Assembly: GCF_030209435.1 (NCBI RefSeq)
Contig: NZ_JARVRX010000026.1
Location: 1-35,516, forward strand
DNA length: 35,516 bases
DNA from: Mycolicibacterium sp. lyk4-40-TYG-92
Lineage (GTDB): Bacteria > Actinomycetota > Actinomycetes > Mycobacteriales > Mycobacteriaceae
Reading direction: 5' to 3'
Below, piece after piece: positions 23,547 through 31,428 of the stretch. Numbering within the stretch: the first letter of the stretch is position 1; every line of letters starts with the position of its first letter. The notes under the pieces were generated by a model. The model saw nothing but the letters and a program-made list of their open reading frames with translations. It did no database searches and was not told where the DNA came from. Made by a program: the position numbers and the translations under genes.

Positions 23547-25226
23547 CTACTCCACCCCGATCAGTAGCGCGTCCCCGCGGTGACCGGTGTGATAGGTCAC
23601 CAACTCGGCCGCCAGGTGCTCCTGGCGCACATGCTCGGCCAGCGCGGCCCCCACCTCGGCGTCGACGCCCGCGCCGGTCAGCACCGTGACCAGTTCGCCG
23701 CCCGACGACAGCAGCAGGTCGATCAGCCCGCTGGCGGCGCTGACCAGGTCGTGCCCGACGATCAGCACCTCGTCACCGGCGATGCCCAGGCCGTCTCCCG
23801 GACGGCAGCGGCCGGCCCAGGTCAGCGCCGCCTCGGTGGCAATCCTTACCGATCCGTGCCGGGCGCCTGCCGCCGCGCGCGCCATGGTGTAGCCGTCGTC
23901 GACGGCCTGCCGGGTCGGGTCGTGCACCGCCAGTGCCGCCAATCCCTGCACCATGGATCCAGCGGGCACCGGCACCACGTCCATACCCCAACTGATGGCC
24001 GTGGCACAACCGGCCACCAACTCCTCGGCGGCCAGAAAACCGTTGGGCAGCACCATGATCTGTGCGGCGCCGGTGCCGACGAGGCCGGCCAGAAACTGCT
24101 GCGCACTGACCGGCTGACCGTCGACGGGCCGCAGTACGTGCGCGCCCTCGCCGCCGAACAACTCCCCCGCGCCGTCGCCGTCGACGATCGCGAGAACGGC
24201 GCGGTCCCGGCTCCAGCCGCCGGACGGCCGGGCCCCGGCGGCCCCGATGAGCGCGGTGACCTGAATCCTGCTGACCGTGCCCAGATCGAGGGCGGCCTCG
24301 ATCGCGGCGCCGGCGTCGTCGGCGTGCACGTGCACGCTGTATTGGCCACCGGCGATCGCGGCGGCGATGGCAACCGATTCACCGAGCCGCAGCAATCGGG
24401 CGCGCAACACCTCGACGTCGTCCGGGGCACAGTCGCCGAGCAGGTACATCACCTCGAATTGTGGTGGTGTGCCGTTGATTTCGTGATGGTCATGGTGGTC
24501 GTGGCCGTGGTCTGCCCGCGGGTGCCCCGGTTGGTACTGGGGCCGGGGCGTCGAGCCACCGGACAGCGTCGCGGTCAGGGCGTCGAGCAGGACCAGCAGG
24601 CCACGCCCGCCGGCGTCGACGACACCCGCTTCCGCGAGCACGTCGAGTTGATCGGTGGTGCGCTCGAGCGCCGCCGCGGCGGCATCCGAGACGGCGGCCG
24701 CCATGGCCGCGAGGTCGGTCACCCCGTCCTGGCTCTCGGCTTCCACCGCGGCCGCCTGCAGCACCGAGACGATGGTGCCGGGCACGGTCTGTCCGACCGA
24801 CGCGACGGCCAGCACCTGCGCGTGGTGCAGGGCCGCGGTGAATTCCGGTGCGGTGATCTCCCCGCACTCCCTGTCCTCACCGCGTTGCAGCGCGGCCTCG
24901 GCAACCACGTCGGCCACGCCGCGCAGGATCTGCGACAGGATGACGCCCGAGTTGCCCCGGGCGCCGTGCAGCGCCCCGGCCGACAGGGCGGCCGACACCG
25001 CCACCACGTCGTTGCCCGCCGTCTTCACGGCCTCGTCGGCCTGTGCGGCGGCGGCACGCATGGTGAACAGCATGTTGGTACCGGTGTCGGAATCGGCGAC
25101 GGGATAGACGTTCAGCCGGTTGATCTCGTCGGTGTGGGCGATCAGGTGCAGGACGGCGGTGTGAGCCCAGTCACGTAATGCGATCCCATCCAGCGGACGG
25201 GGTATGCGACCCACGCCAGCTGACAT
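23547..25226 (-). CDS. DAK2/DegV-type fatty-acid kinase-like protein (FakA-like)
   Basis: Protein of 559 aa with an N-terminal DhaL/DAK2 domain (about 14-215) and C-terminal FakA-type domains. The ATP/Mg-binding loop is NRLNVYPVADSDTGTNM with D45 and D47, and GARGNSGVILSQILRG is the second family signature. In Firmicutes FakA phosphorylates fatty acids held by a FakB (DegV) protein. No FakB is encoded in this window, so the substrate is open. A histidine-rich linker HGHDHHDHH lies at 240-248. The corresponding M. tuberculosis locus is, as I recall, annotated as two pieces (Rv2974c/Rv2975c); here it is one frame. The start is the ATG at 25226 (MSAGVGRIPRPLDG). It precedes recG by 2 bp. Confidence 0.88.
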   Translation of the reverse strand: MSAGVGRIPRPLDGIALRDWAHTAVLHLIAHTDEINRLNVYPVADSDTGTNMLFTMRAAAAQADEAVKTAGNDVVAVSAALSAGALHGARGNSGVILSQILRGVADVVAEAALQRGEDRECGEITAPEFTAALHHAQVLAVASVGQTVPGTIVSVLQAAAVEAESQDGVTDLAAMAAAVSDAAAAALERTTDQLDVLAEAGVVDAGGRGLLVLLDALTATLSGGSTPRPQYQPGHPRADHGHDHHDHHEINGTPPQFEVMYLLGDCAPDDVEVLRARLLRLGESVAIAAAIAGGQYSVHVHADDAGAAIEAALDLGTVSRIQVTALIGAAGARPSGGWSRDRAVLAIVDGDGAGELFGGEGAHVLRPVDGQPVSAQQFLAGLVGTGAAQIMVLPNGFLAAEELVAGCATAISWGMDVVPVPAGSMVQGLAALAVHDPTRQAVDDGYTMARAAAGARHGSVRIATEAALTWAGRCRPGDGLGIAGDEVLIVGHDLVSAASGLIDLLLSSGGELVTVLTGAGVDAEVGAALAEHVRQEHLAAELVTYHTGHRGDALLIGVE

Positions 25227-25347
25227 GTGACCTCCATCGCGTCCGCGCTCTACCCTCAGTGCCCCGCCAGCCTAGCCAGTGGCCCCGACAAATCTCCTGA
25301 CCAACTCCCCTGGTGCGCACGATGTCCGGCCGGCCACCAGACCCATT

Positions 25348-25376
25348 TTGGTGATCGTCGGGCCGCCCGGTATCCT
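25348..25376 (+). promoter_or_regulatory. sigma-A-type promoter of rpmB
   Basis: TTGGTG (25348-25353) and TATCCT (25371-25376) are separated by 17 bp, a good housekeeping promoter pair. It predicts a start near 25383 and a leader of about 70 nt with GAGGAG at 25445-25450, 6 bp before the rpmB ATG. The rest of the 230-bp gap back to the divergent FakA-like gene shows no other clear element. Confidence 0.6.
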
Positions 25377-25456
25377 GGTCAGGTTGTCTGTTCGCGCCGC
25401 ACAATTCTGTGGCCGTCGGACTCAGACCCCAAGTACTGATTTTCGAGGAGTTCTTC

Positions 25457-25648
25457 ATGGCCGCCGTGTGCGACATCTGCGGAAAGGGACCGGGCTTCGG
25501 TATGTCCGTCTCGCACTCCCACCGTCGGACCAACCGCCGCTGGGATCCGAACATCCAGACCGTGCGTGCCGTGGATCGTCCGGGCGGCAACCGCAAGCGG
25601 ATCAACGCCTGCACCTCCTGCATCAAGGCCGGCAAAGTCAGCCGATAG
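25457..25648 (+). CDS. rpmB: 50S ribosomal protein L28 (bL28)
   Basis: Large-subunit ribosomal protein of 63 aa. It has the N-terminus AAVCDICGKGPGFGMSVSHSHRRT, and RWDPNIQ follows. C5-X2-C8 and a second CTSC pair near the C-terminus (NACTSCIKAGK) make a four-cysteine zinc-binding site, so this is the zinc (C+) paralogue. Mycobacteria also carry zinc-free bL28 copies elsewhere that replace it under zinc starvation. The ATG at 25457 follows GAGGAG; an earlier in-frame ATG at 25409 lacks a ribosome-binding site and extends past the family N-terminus. It is monocistronic with its own promoter and terminator. Confidence 0.97.
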   Translation: MAAVCDICGKGPGFGMSVSHSHRRTNRRWDPNIQTVRAVDRPGGNRKRINACTSCIKAGKVSR

Positions 25649-25700
25649 TTCCGGCGCTCGGGCGGATTGATTTCGCCTGACAACTCAAAGCTTCACACCT

Positions 25701-25729
25701 AAGCGCTGCACGTATCCCGTGCAGCGCTT
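25701..25729 (+). terminator. hairpin after rpmB, shared with convergent ung
   Basis: AAGCGCTGCACG (25701-25712) pairs exactly with CGTGCAGCGCTT (25718-25729) around TATCC, followed by T. It lies 52 bp after rpmB and about 100 bp from the ung stop. It can act in both directions because AA/TT bases bracket the stem. The other parts of 25649-25833 show nothing recognisable. Confidence 0.7.
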
Positions 25730-25833
25730 TCGTGTGCCTTCAGGCCGAGTTCGCCGCGCGTGAGCGGCCGCTGAGCGCACACCAAAACCGGCGTGTCGCC
25801 GTACAGACTCGGCCGCTCGCGGGAGGTCTACCG

Positions 25834-26517
25834 CTAGGGCAGGCGCCAGTCGATAGGTTCCGCGCCGAGGCGTGTCAGCAGCTCGTTGGCCCGGCTGAAC
25901 GGCCGGGACCCGAAGAACCCGCGCGACGCCGACAGCGGCGATGGGTGCACCGATTCGATGCTCGCGCAGCGCTCGCCGGTGAGCATGGGCTTGAGGGTCT
26001 GCGCGTCCCGGCCCCACAACACCGCGACCAGCGGCTGCGGCCGCGCGATCAAGGCGTTGATCGCGCATTCGGTGACGGCCTCCCAGCCTTTTCCACGGTG
26101 TGAGGCAGGGTTGCCCGGCCGGACCGTCAGCACCCTGTTGAGCATCATGACGCCCTGCTTCGACCACGGGCTCAGATCGCCGCAACTGGGCGGCTCGTAA
26201 CCCAGGTCGGCGGTGTACTCGGTGAAGATGTTGGACAGGCTGCGCGGCAGCGGCCGCACGTCGGGCGCCACCGAGAAGCTCAGCCCGACGGCGTGCCCGG
26301 GGGTCGGATAGGGGTCCTGGCCGACGATCAGCACCCGCACCTCATCGAAGGGGAAGGTGAAGGCGCGCAACACATTCTCCCCCGCCGGCAGATAACCGTG
26401 GCCGGCCGCGTTCTCGGCGCGCAGGAATTCACCCATCGCGGTGATCTGCGGGGCGACGGGTTCCAGGGCCGCAGCCCAGCCGGGGTCGATCAGGTCGTGC
26501 AGGGGTCGGGCGGTCAC
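25834..26517 (-). CDS. ung: uracil-DNA glycosylase
   Basis: Family 1 uracil-DNA glycosylase, 227 aa, removing uracil arising from cytosine deamination or dUTP incorporation. The water-activating loop is VGQDPYPTPGHAVGLSFS with Asp68, and the uracil-binding/DNA-intercalation loop is HPSPLSASRGFFG with His191. The central block VMMLNRVLTVRPGNPASHRGKGWE matches the family in full. The ATG at 26517 lies 9 bp after the thiL stop, so the two are cotranscribed. It joins MutM, MutT1 and RecG as the repair genes of this window. Confidence 0.98.
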   Translation of the reverse strand: MTARPLHDLIDPGWAAALEPVAPQITAMGEFLRAENAAGHGYLPAGENVLRAFTFPFDEVRVLIVGQDPYPTPGHAVGLSFSVAPDVRPLPRSLSNIFTEYTADLGYEPPSCGDLSPWSKQGVMMLNRVLTVRPGNPASHRGKGWEAVTECAINALIARPQPLVAVLWGRDAQTLKPMLTGERCASIESVHPSPLSASRGFFGSRPFSRANELLTRLGAEPIDWRLP

Positions 26518-26526
26518 GCCAGTACC

Positions 26527-27498
26527 TTACTGACCGAACGATTCCCAGCCGCCGGCTCCATGCCATGGCGCGCCGTCGACCGTCACGCGCGCTTCTCCGG
26601 GCCCGACGGACCCGACGGTCCCGATCGCCCGCCACCCCGCGGGCAGCGCGCCGCCGAAGGTGCCGACCAGTACGTGATCCTCGCCGCCGCCGAGCACCCA
26701 GTCGCGGGCGTCGCCACCGACCATCGCGGCCGCCGGCGTCAGCATCGCCACGTCGGCCTCGAGCGCTGCCGTCGACAGGTCGACGACCACGCCGGAGGCC
26801 GCCGCGATGTGGCCGAGATCGGCGATCAAGCCGTCGGACACGTCCGTCAGGGCCGTCGCGCCCGCCGCCGCGGCAGCCGCACCCTGTCCGTACTCCACAT
26901 GCGGTACCAGATGCCGTCGGCGCAACTCGTCGAATTCGTGGATACCCTTGCGCCACAAGGTATATCCCGCGGCCGACCAGCCCACGTCACCGACCACCGC
27001 GACGGTGTCACCGGGTTGCGCACCGGAGAGCAGCACGGGCGGGCGGCCACCCAGGTCACCCAGCACCGTCACCGAGACCACCCACAGCGGTGCCGCCACC
27101 AGGTCACCGCCCACGATTCCGGCACCGAATTTCGTTGCCTCCGACCACAATCCGTCGGACAGCCGCTGCGCGTCCGCGGCCGCGGTGTGCACCGGCGCCC
27201 CGAATCCGACGACGAACGCATAGGCCCGGCCGCCCATGGCCTCGATGTCCGCGGCGTTCTGCGCAATTGCCTTGCGCCCCACGTCATGCGGCGTGGACCA
27301 GTCCAGCCGGAAATGCCGGCCCTCGACCAGCATGTCGGTCGACACCACGACCCGGCCGTCGGCGGCCGTCAGCAGGGCGGCATCGTCACCCGGGCCGACG
27401 ACGACCTCGGCGGGCTGGGTGCGGCGGGCGGTTATCCGCCCGATCACCGCGAACTCGCCGAGCCCCGCCAGGGTCTCCCCGGATTCCGCGCTGGTCAT
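26527..27498 (-). CDS. thiL: thiamine-monophosphate kinase
   Basis: Final step of thiamine diphosphate synthesis: ATP plus thiamine monophosphate gives thiamine diphosphate. It is 323 aa from ATG 27498 (MTSAESGETLAGLGEFAVIGRI). PurM/ThiL-type motifs are visible: GPGDDAALL, STDMLVEGRHFRLDW with metal-binding Asp, NAADIEAMGGRA, GGDLVAAPLW and DVSDGLIADLGHI, and GGGEDHVLVGTF near the end. A frame continues far upstream on the same strand, but it lies antisense to the DUF3515 gene and lacks ThiL features. The pair with ung follows M. tuberculosis order. It is divergent from the DUF3515 gene across 69 bp. Confidence 0.96.
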   Translation of the reverse strand: MTSAESGETLAGLGEFAVIGRITARRTQPAEVVVGPGDDAALLTAADGRVVVSTDMLVEGRHFRLDWSTPHDVGRKAIAQNAADIEAMGGRAYAFVVGFGAPVHTAAADAQRLSDGLWSEATKFGAGIVGGDLVAAPLWVVSVTVLGDLGGRPPVLLSGAQPGDTVAVVGDVGWSAAGYTLWRKGIHEFDELRRRHLVPHVEYGQGAAAAAAGATALTDVSDGLIADLGHIAAASGVVVDLSTAALEADVAMLTPAAAMVGGDARDWVLGGGEDHVLVGTFGGALPAGWRAIGTVGSVGPGEARVTVDGAPWHGAGGWESFGQ

Positions 27499-27554
27499 GG
27501 TGGTGGAGTCTATGCAGGGTGCCCGCTGTCGGCCGCCCGGGGCGACGGGCGCTC

Positions 27555-27560
27555 TAGAGT
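27555..27560 (+). promoter_or_regulatory. -10 element for a probable leaderless DUF3515 transcript
   Basis: TAGAGT fits TANNNT and ends 7 bp before the ATG at 27568, so transcription would start at or beside the A of the start codon. No Shine-Dalgarno sequence lies between them. Both facts point to a leaderless mRNA, common in mycobacteria. Confidence 0.5.
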
Positions 27561-27567
27561 TGCCGTC

Positions 27568-28143
27568 ATGACCGAACCCGGCGACCACAGCGATCTGGCC
27601 GGCGATCCGGATGGCCCGCCCCGCGGCGCCATCATCGCGGCCGTCGTGGTGGCGGTCGCCGCGATCGTGGGCCTGCTGGCGTATGCGGCGCTGCGGCAAG
27701 CGCCTGCCGACAAGCCCGTTGCGCTCCCGCTCGCCGGTGCCCCGGCGCCGCAGGCCGACAGCGACCAGTGCCGGGCCCTCCTGGCGGCGCTGCCGGACAC
27801 CATGGGCGACTTCCGGCGGGCGACACTCGCGGAGCCCGTCCCGCCCGGCGCCGCCGCCTGGCTCGGCCCGACCGGCATCGACACGGTGGTGCTGCGGTGC
27901 GGTGTCGAGCGGCCCGACGATTTCGTGGTCGGCGCACCGCTGCAGATGGTGAATGCGGTGTCGTGGTTCGAGGCCAGCGGACCGAGTGCCAGCACCTGGT
28001 ACTCCGTCGACCACGGCTCGCCGGCGACCTACGTCGCGCTCACGCTGCCGCAGGGCTCCGGTCCGACGCCGATCCAGACCATCTCCGAGCTCATCGAGAA
28101 GGTGATGCCGCCGCGGCCGCTGGACCCCGCACCGGCCCGCTAA
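27568..28143 (+). CDS. DUF3515 family membrane-anchored protein
   Basis: Protein of 191 aa, equivalent by position to Rv2980; function unknown. Residues 1-19 are an acidic cytoplasmic leader, 20-44 a membrane anchor (AIIAAVVVAVAAIVGLLAYAAL), and the rest is extracytoplasmic. The DUF3515 pattern is visible: DQCRALLAALPDTMGDF, then TVVLRCGVERPDDF with the second Cys, WFEASGPSASTWYSVDHG, and TYVALTLPQGSGPTPIQTISELI. The two cysteines are well placed for one disulfide, making it another possible client of the DsbA/VKOR pair. It starts at ATG 27568 and ends tail to tail with ddl, the stop codons overlapping by 4 bp (28140-28143). Confidence 0.9.
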   Translation: MTEPGDHSDLAGDPDGPPRGAIIAAVVVAVAAIVGLLAYAALRQAPADKPVALPLAGAPAPQADSDQCRALLAALPDTMGDFRRATLAEPVPPGAAAWLGPTGIDTVVLRCGVERPDDFVVGAPLQMVNAVSWFEASGPSASTWYSVDHGSPATYVALTLPQGSGPTPIQTISELIEKVMPPRPLDPAPAR

Positions 28144-29258
28144 CGCAGGCCCGTCCCCCGCCGGATCGCGGTGTCGACCATGACACTGAGCAGCGTGGCG
28201 TAGTCGACGCCACTGGCCGCCCACATCTGCGGGTACATCGAGATGGTGGTGAACCCGGGCATGGTGTTGATCTCGTTGATCACCGGCCCGTTCTCGGTCA
28301 GGAAGAAGTCGACGCGAGCCAGGCCCTGGCAGTCCAGCGCTTTGAATGCGCGGATGGCCAATTGCCTGATCTCGTCGGCGGTTTCGTCGTCGACCTTGGC
28401 GGGCACGTCGAGCTCGGCGGCGTCTTCGAGGTACTTGGTGGCGAAGTCGTAGAACCCCGTGCCCACACCGCCCACGCGAATCTCGCCGAGCTCACTGGCG
28501 GCGACCCGGCCGTCCGGGTACTCCAGAACCCCGCATTCCACTTCGCGGCCCGGCATCGCGGCTTCCACGATCACCTTCGGATCATGTTGGCGCGCATAGG
28601 CGATGGCCTGTTCCAGCTCGTCCCACGACGCGACCCGGCTGACGCCGATGGACGACCCACCGCGGGCCGGCTTCACGAACACCGGCAGCCCCAGGCGCTC
28701 ACGGTCATCCAGGCTCAGCGTCACATCGCGCGGCCGCAACACCACCTGGTCGCCGATGGGCAGACCGTCGGCGGCCAGCAGCTTCTTGGTGAACTCCTTG
28801 TCCATCCCGGCCGCGCTGGCCAGCACACCCGCACCGACATAGGGCACGCCGGCCAGTTCCAGCAGGCCCTGGATGGTGCCGTCCTCCCCGTACGGGCCGT
28901 GCAGCACCGGGAAGACGACGTCGACGGCCGTCAGCACCTGCGCGACGCCGTCCTGTAGCGACAGCAGTTCGCCGCGGCGGTTCGGGTCGGCGGCCAGTGT
29001 CAGCGCGGTACCGGACGCCTCGGTGACACCCGGCAGCTGCCCGTCGGTGATGGCGAGGCTCTCCGGACGGCCATCTCCCAGCACCCAGGAACCCTCCGGG
29101 GTGATGCCGACGGCGACGACCTCGTAGCGGGCCGGATCCAGGTTGCGCAGGATGCTCCCGGCCGAAACACAGGAGATGGCGTGCTCCGAACTGCGTCCGC
29201 CGTAAACGACGGCGACCCGGGTACGGCCGGCGGCTCCTGGAGATTGAGGGGCAGTCAC
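28140..29258 (-). CDS. ddl: D-alanine--D-alanine ligase
   Basis: ATP-grasp ligase joining two D-alanines for the peptidoglycan precursor; 372 aa and collinear with Rv2981c DdlA. N-terminal GGRSSEHAISCVSAGS supplies Glu25, LHGPYGEDGTIQG the central loop, VFVKPARGGSSIGVSR the ATP-grasp core, and LARVDFFLTENGPVINEINTMPGFT the metal-binding Asp, Glu and Asn. It is the target of D-cycloserine along with alanine racemase. The start is GTG 29258 (MTAPQSPG), 20 bp after the PLP-enzyme stop, so it is the last gene of gpsA, PLP enzyme, ddl. The tail overlaps the DUF3515 tail. Confidence 0.97.
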   Translation of the reverse strand: MTAPQSPGAAGRTRVAVVYGGRSSEHAISCVSAGSILRNLDPARYEVVAVGITPEGSWVLGDGRPESLAITDGQLPGVTEASGTALTLAADPNRRGELLSLQDGVAQVLTAVDVVFPVLHGPYGEDGTIQGLLELAGVPYVGAGVLASAAGMDKEFTKKLLAADGLPIGDQVVLRPRDVTLSLDDRERLGLPVFVKPARGGSSIGVSRVASWDELEQAIAYARQHDPKVIVEAAMPGREVECGVLEYPDGRVAASELGEIRVGGVGTGFYDFATKYLEDAAELDVPAKVDDETADEIRQLAIRAFKALDCQGLARVDFFLTENGPVINEINTMPGFTTISMYPQMWAASGVDYATLLSVMVDTAIRRGTGLR

Positions 29259-29278
29259 AATCTGGAGAGGCTACCTGG

Positions 29279-30382
29279 CTACCCGAGCGCACCCGTGATG
29301 TCGGCCAGCAGGTCGTCGGTGTCCTCGATGCCGAGCGATATCCGCGCAAAGCCCGGTTCCACGGCATCGCCCCAGCGTGCGCGCCTGTCGACCGAGGTGT
29401 GGATACCGCCGAAACTGGTCGCCGCGACCAGCAGCCGGCTGCGGTTCACCAGGTCCCGGACGGCGGCGGCATCGGCCAGCTCGATCGCGATCAGGCCGCC
29501 GAAACGTCGCATCTGATCGCGGGCGACGGGATGCGCCGGATCGGTCGGCAGACCGGGATAACGCACCGTCCGCACGGCGGGGTGGGCATCGAGCGTCATC
29601 GCCAGCGCGAGCGCGTTGCCGCATTGTCGCTCGAACCGCAGCCCGGCGGTGCCGAGACTCCGCAGCGCCAGCCAGGCCTCGAAGTGGCCGAGGATCGCAC
29701 CGGCCAGCAGCCGGTCCCGTTCGATGGCGGCCATCAGCTCACGGTGGCACCCCGCGACGTAACCGGCCAGCAGGTCGCTGTGCCCGGACAGCCCCTTGGT
29801 CGCGCTGGCAACCACCAGATCCGCGCCGAGCGACAGCGGCTGCTGGCCCAGCGGGGTCGCGGCGGTGTTGTCGACCATCAGGGTCGCGCCGCGGGAGCGG
29901 CAGATCGTCGACAACCGGTGCAGGTCGACGACATCCAGCGTCGGGTTGACCGGAGATTCGGCGAGGACGACGTCGGCGCCCGCGGCGGCGTCGTACATCT
30001 GAGCGGCGGTCGCCTCGATCACCGTGACACCGCGCGCCGCGAGATGCTCGGCCGCGTATCGGCGCACCTGGTAATAGCCGTCGGCGGGGACCACCAGGGT
30101 GGTGCCCGGCGTCGCCAGCACCCGCAGCGCGGAAGAAATGGCGGCCATTCCGGACGAGAAGGTCAGCGCCGAGATGGCACCTTCCAGTTCGGCCAGCGCC
30201 GACTCCAGTTGCCGCCAGGCCGGATTGGAGTTGCGGCCGTAGAAGTCCAGACCGTCCGATTCGTCGTCGGACAGGTGGTAGGCCGCCACCGGAACCGGGG
30301 GCGGGGCCACCGGTTGCCCCGGAACTCGTTGCGACGCAGTCGCTTTGACGCTACGGGTGGAGTCGCCGAGCTGTCCGTCCAC
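29279..30382 (-). CDS. Cys/Met-metabolism PLP-dependent enzyme (cystathionine gamma-lyase/synthase-like)
   Basis: PLP enzyme of 367 aa in the cystathionine gamma-lyase/gamma-synthase family. The phosphate-binding YGR is at 48-50, FSSGMAAISS at 75-84, the pyridine-binding Asp is D171 (MVDNTAATPL) and the PLP lysine is K196 in SATKGLSGHSDLLAGYV. LRSLGTAGLRFERQC and IRISLGIED-like (ARISLGIEDTDDLLAD) complete the fold. Gamma-lyase, gamma-synthase and methionine gamma-lyase cannot be told apart from motifs, so no symbol is given. The start is GTG 30382, 3 bp after gpsA. From memory M. tuberculosis lacks this gene between ddlA and gpdA2. The product is slightly shorter than typical relatives. Confidence 0.9.
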   Translation of the reverse strand: MDGQLGDSTRSVKATASQRVPGQPVAPPPVPVAAYHLSDDESDGLDFYGRNSNPAWRQLESALAELEGAISALTFSSGMAAISSALRVLATPGTTLVVPADGYYQVRRYAAEHLAARGVTVIEATAAQMYDAAAGADVVLAESPVNPTLDVVDLHRLSTICRSRGATLMVDNTAATPLGQQPLSLGADLVVASATKGLSGHSDLLAGYVAGCHRELMAAIERDRLLAGAILGHFEAWLALRSLGTAGLRFERQCGNALALAMTLDAHPAVRTVRYPGLPTDPAHPVARDQMRRFGGLIAIELADAAAVRDLVNRSRLLVAATSFGGIHTSVDRRARWGDAVEPGFARISLGIEDTDDLLADITGALG

Positions 30383-30385
30383 GAC

Positions 30386-31384
30386 TCACTCCGGCTTGGT
30401 GCTGCGGCCGAGCAACAACGCGAACGCCTGGTCCACCGACAATCCCTTGTGGCACACCCGGTTCACCGCGTCGGTCAGCGGCATCTCGACGTCGTAGCTC
30501 TCCGCCAGCGCGAGCACCGACTGGCAGGACGTGACGCCCTCGGCGACCTTGCCACTGGCCGCCGCCGTCGCCGACTCCATGGTGCCGCCGCGCGCCAGGC
30601 GCTCGCCGAAGCTGCGGTTGCGGGACTGCGGCGAGGTGCAGGTGGCGACCAGATCACCGACTCCGGCCAGCCCGGCCAGCGTTACGCCCTTGGCGCCGAG
30701 CGCGATTCCCAATCGCATGATCTCGGCCAGCCCGCGGGTGATGATCGCGGCGGCGGTGTTCTCGCCGAACCCGGCGCCCGCCGCCATCCCGCAGGCCAGC
30801 GCGATGACGTTCTTGCAGGCGCCGCCCACTTCGGCGCCGATCACGTCGGCGCTGGTGTACGGCCGGAAGTAGCCGGTGGCGAACGCGCGCTGCAACGCGA
30901 CCGCGCGCCCCGAATCGGAACACGCGATGAGGGTGGCGGCGGGCTGCTCGTCGACCACTTCGCTGGCCAGGTTGGGTCCGCTGAGAACGGCGACCCGGCT
31001 CGGATCGGCACCCGTCACCTGGACGATGACCTGGCTCATGCGCAACAGGTTGTCGAGTTCGATGCCCTTGGCGACGCTGACCAGCGTGGCGTCGTCACCC
31101 AGATATCCGGTCCAGCCGGTCAGGTTGGTGCGCAGTGTCTGGGACGGCACCGCCAGCAGCACGGTGCAGGCACCCGTCAACGCCTCGGCGGGGTCGGCCG
31201 TGGCCTTGATGGACGCCGGCAGCGTCCGGTCGCCGAGATATTTCGAGTTCCGGTGGGTCTCGTTGATCTCGCGCGCCACCTCGGCGCTGCGCGCCCACAA
31301 CGTCACGTTGTTGCCCGCGTCCGCCAGGACTTTCGCCAGTGCCGTCCCCCACGCGCCGGCACCCATCACCGCTGCCTCCACCAC
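30386..31384 (-). CDS. gpsA: glycerol-3-phosphate dehydrogenase [NAD(P)+]
   Basis: Cytoplasmic enzyme reducing dihydroxyacetone phosphate to sn-glycerol 3-phosphate for phospholipid synthesis; 332 aa. The dinucleotide fold begins VMGAGAWGTALAKVLADAGNNVTLWAR. LSGPNLASEVVDEQPAA, EVGGACKNVIALACGMAAG with the catalytic Lys, and TCTSPQSRNRSFGERLARG are family signatures. The start is GTG 31384. It heads the gpsA, PLP-enzyme, ddl unit and faces fbiD across 44 bp. By position it matches gpdA2 of M. tuberculosis, where a second paralogue lies elsewhere. Confidence 0.96.
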   Translation of the reverse strand: MVEAAVMGAGAWGTALAKVLADAGNNVTLWARSAEVAREINETHRNSKYLGDRTLPASIKATADPAEALTGACTVLLAVPSQTLRTNLTGWTGYLGDDATLVSVAKGIELDNLLRMSQVIVQVTGADPSRVAVLSGPNLASEVVDEQPAATLIACSDSGRAVALQRAFATGYFRPYTSADVIGAEVGGACKNVIALACGMAAGAGFGENTAAAIITRGLAEIMRLGIALGAKGVTLAGLAGVGDLVATCTSPQSRNRSFGERLARGGTMESATAAASGKVAEGVTSCQSVLALAESYDVEMPLTDAVNRVCHKGLSVDQAFALLLGRSTKPE

Positions 31385-31428
31385 GCGTCAACAGTAGCCC
31401 CGCCCGAGGCTTTGGCAGTATGGCGGTC

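Noticed and set aside
21652..23583. 643-codon open frame antisense to recG
   Set aside because: Same cause; recG motifs on the minus strand are complete.
25227..25456. Riboswitch or zinc-sensing leader before rpmB
   Set aside because: I see a promoter and a short leader but no conserved riboswitch core, and no clear Zur palindrome.
27499..28224. Upstream extension of thiL to 28224
   Set aside because: The added 242 codons lie antisense to the DUF3515 gene and have no ThiL similarity; ATG 27498 fits the family N-terminus.
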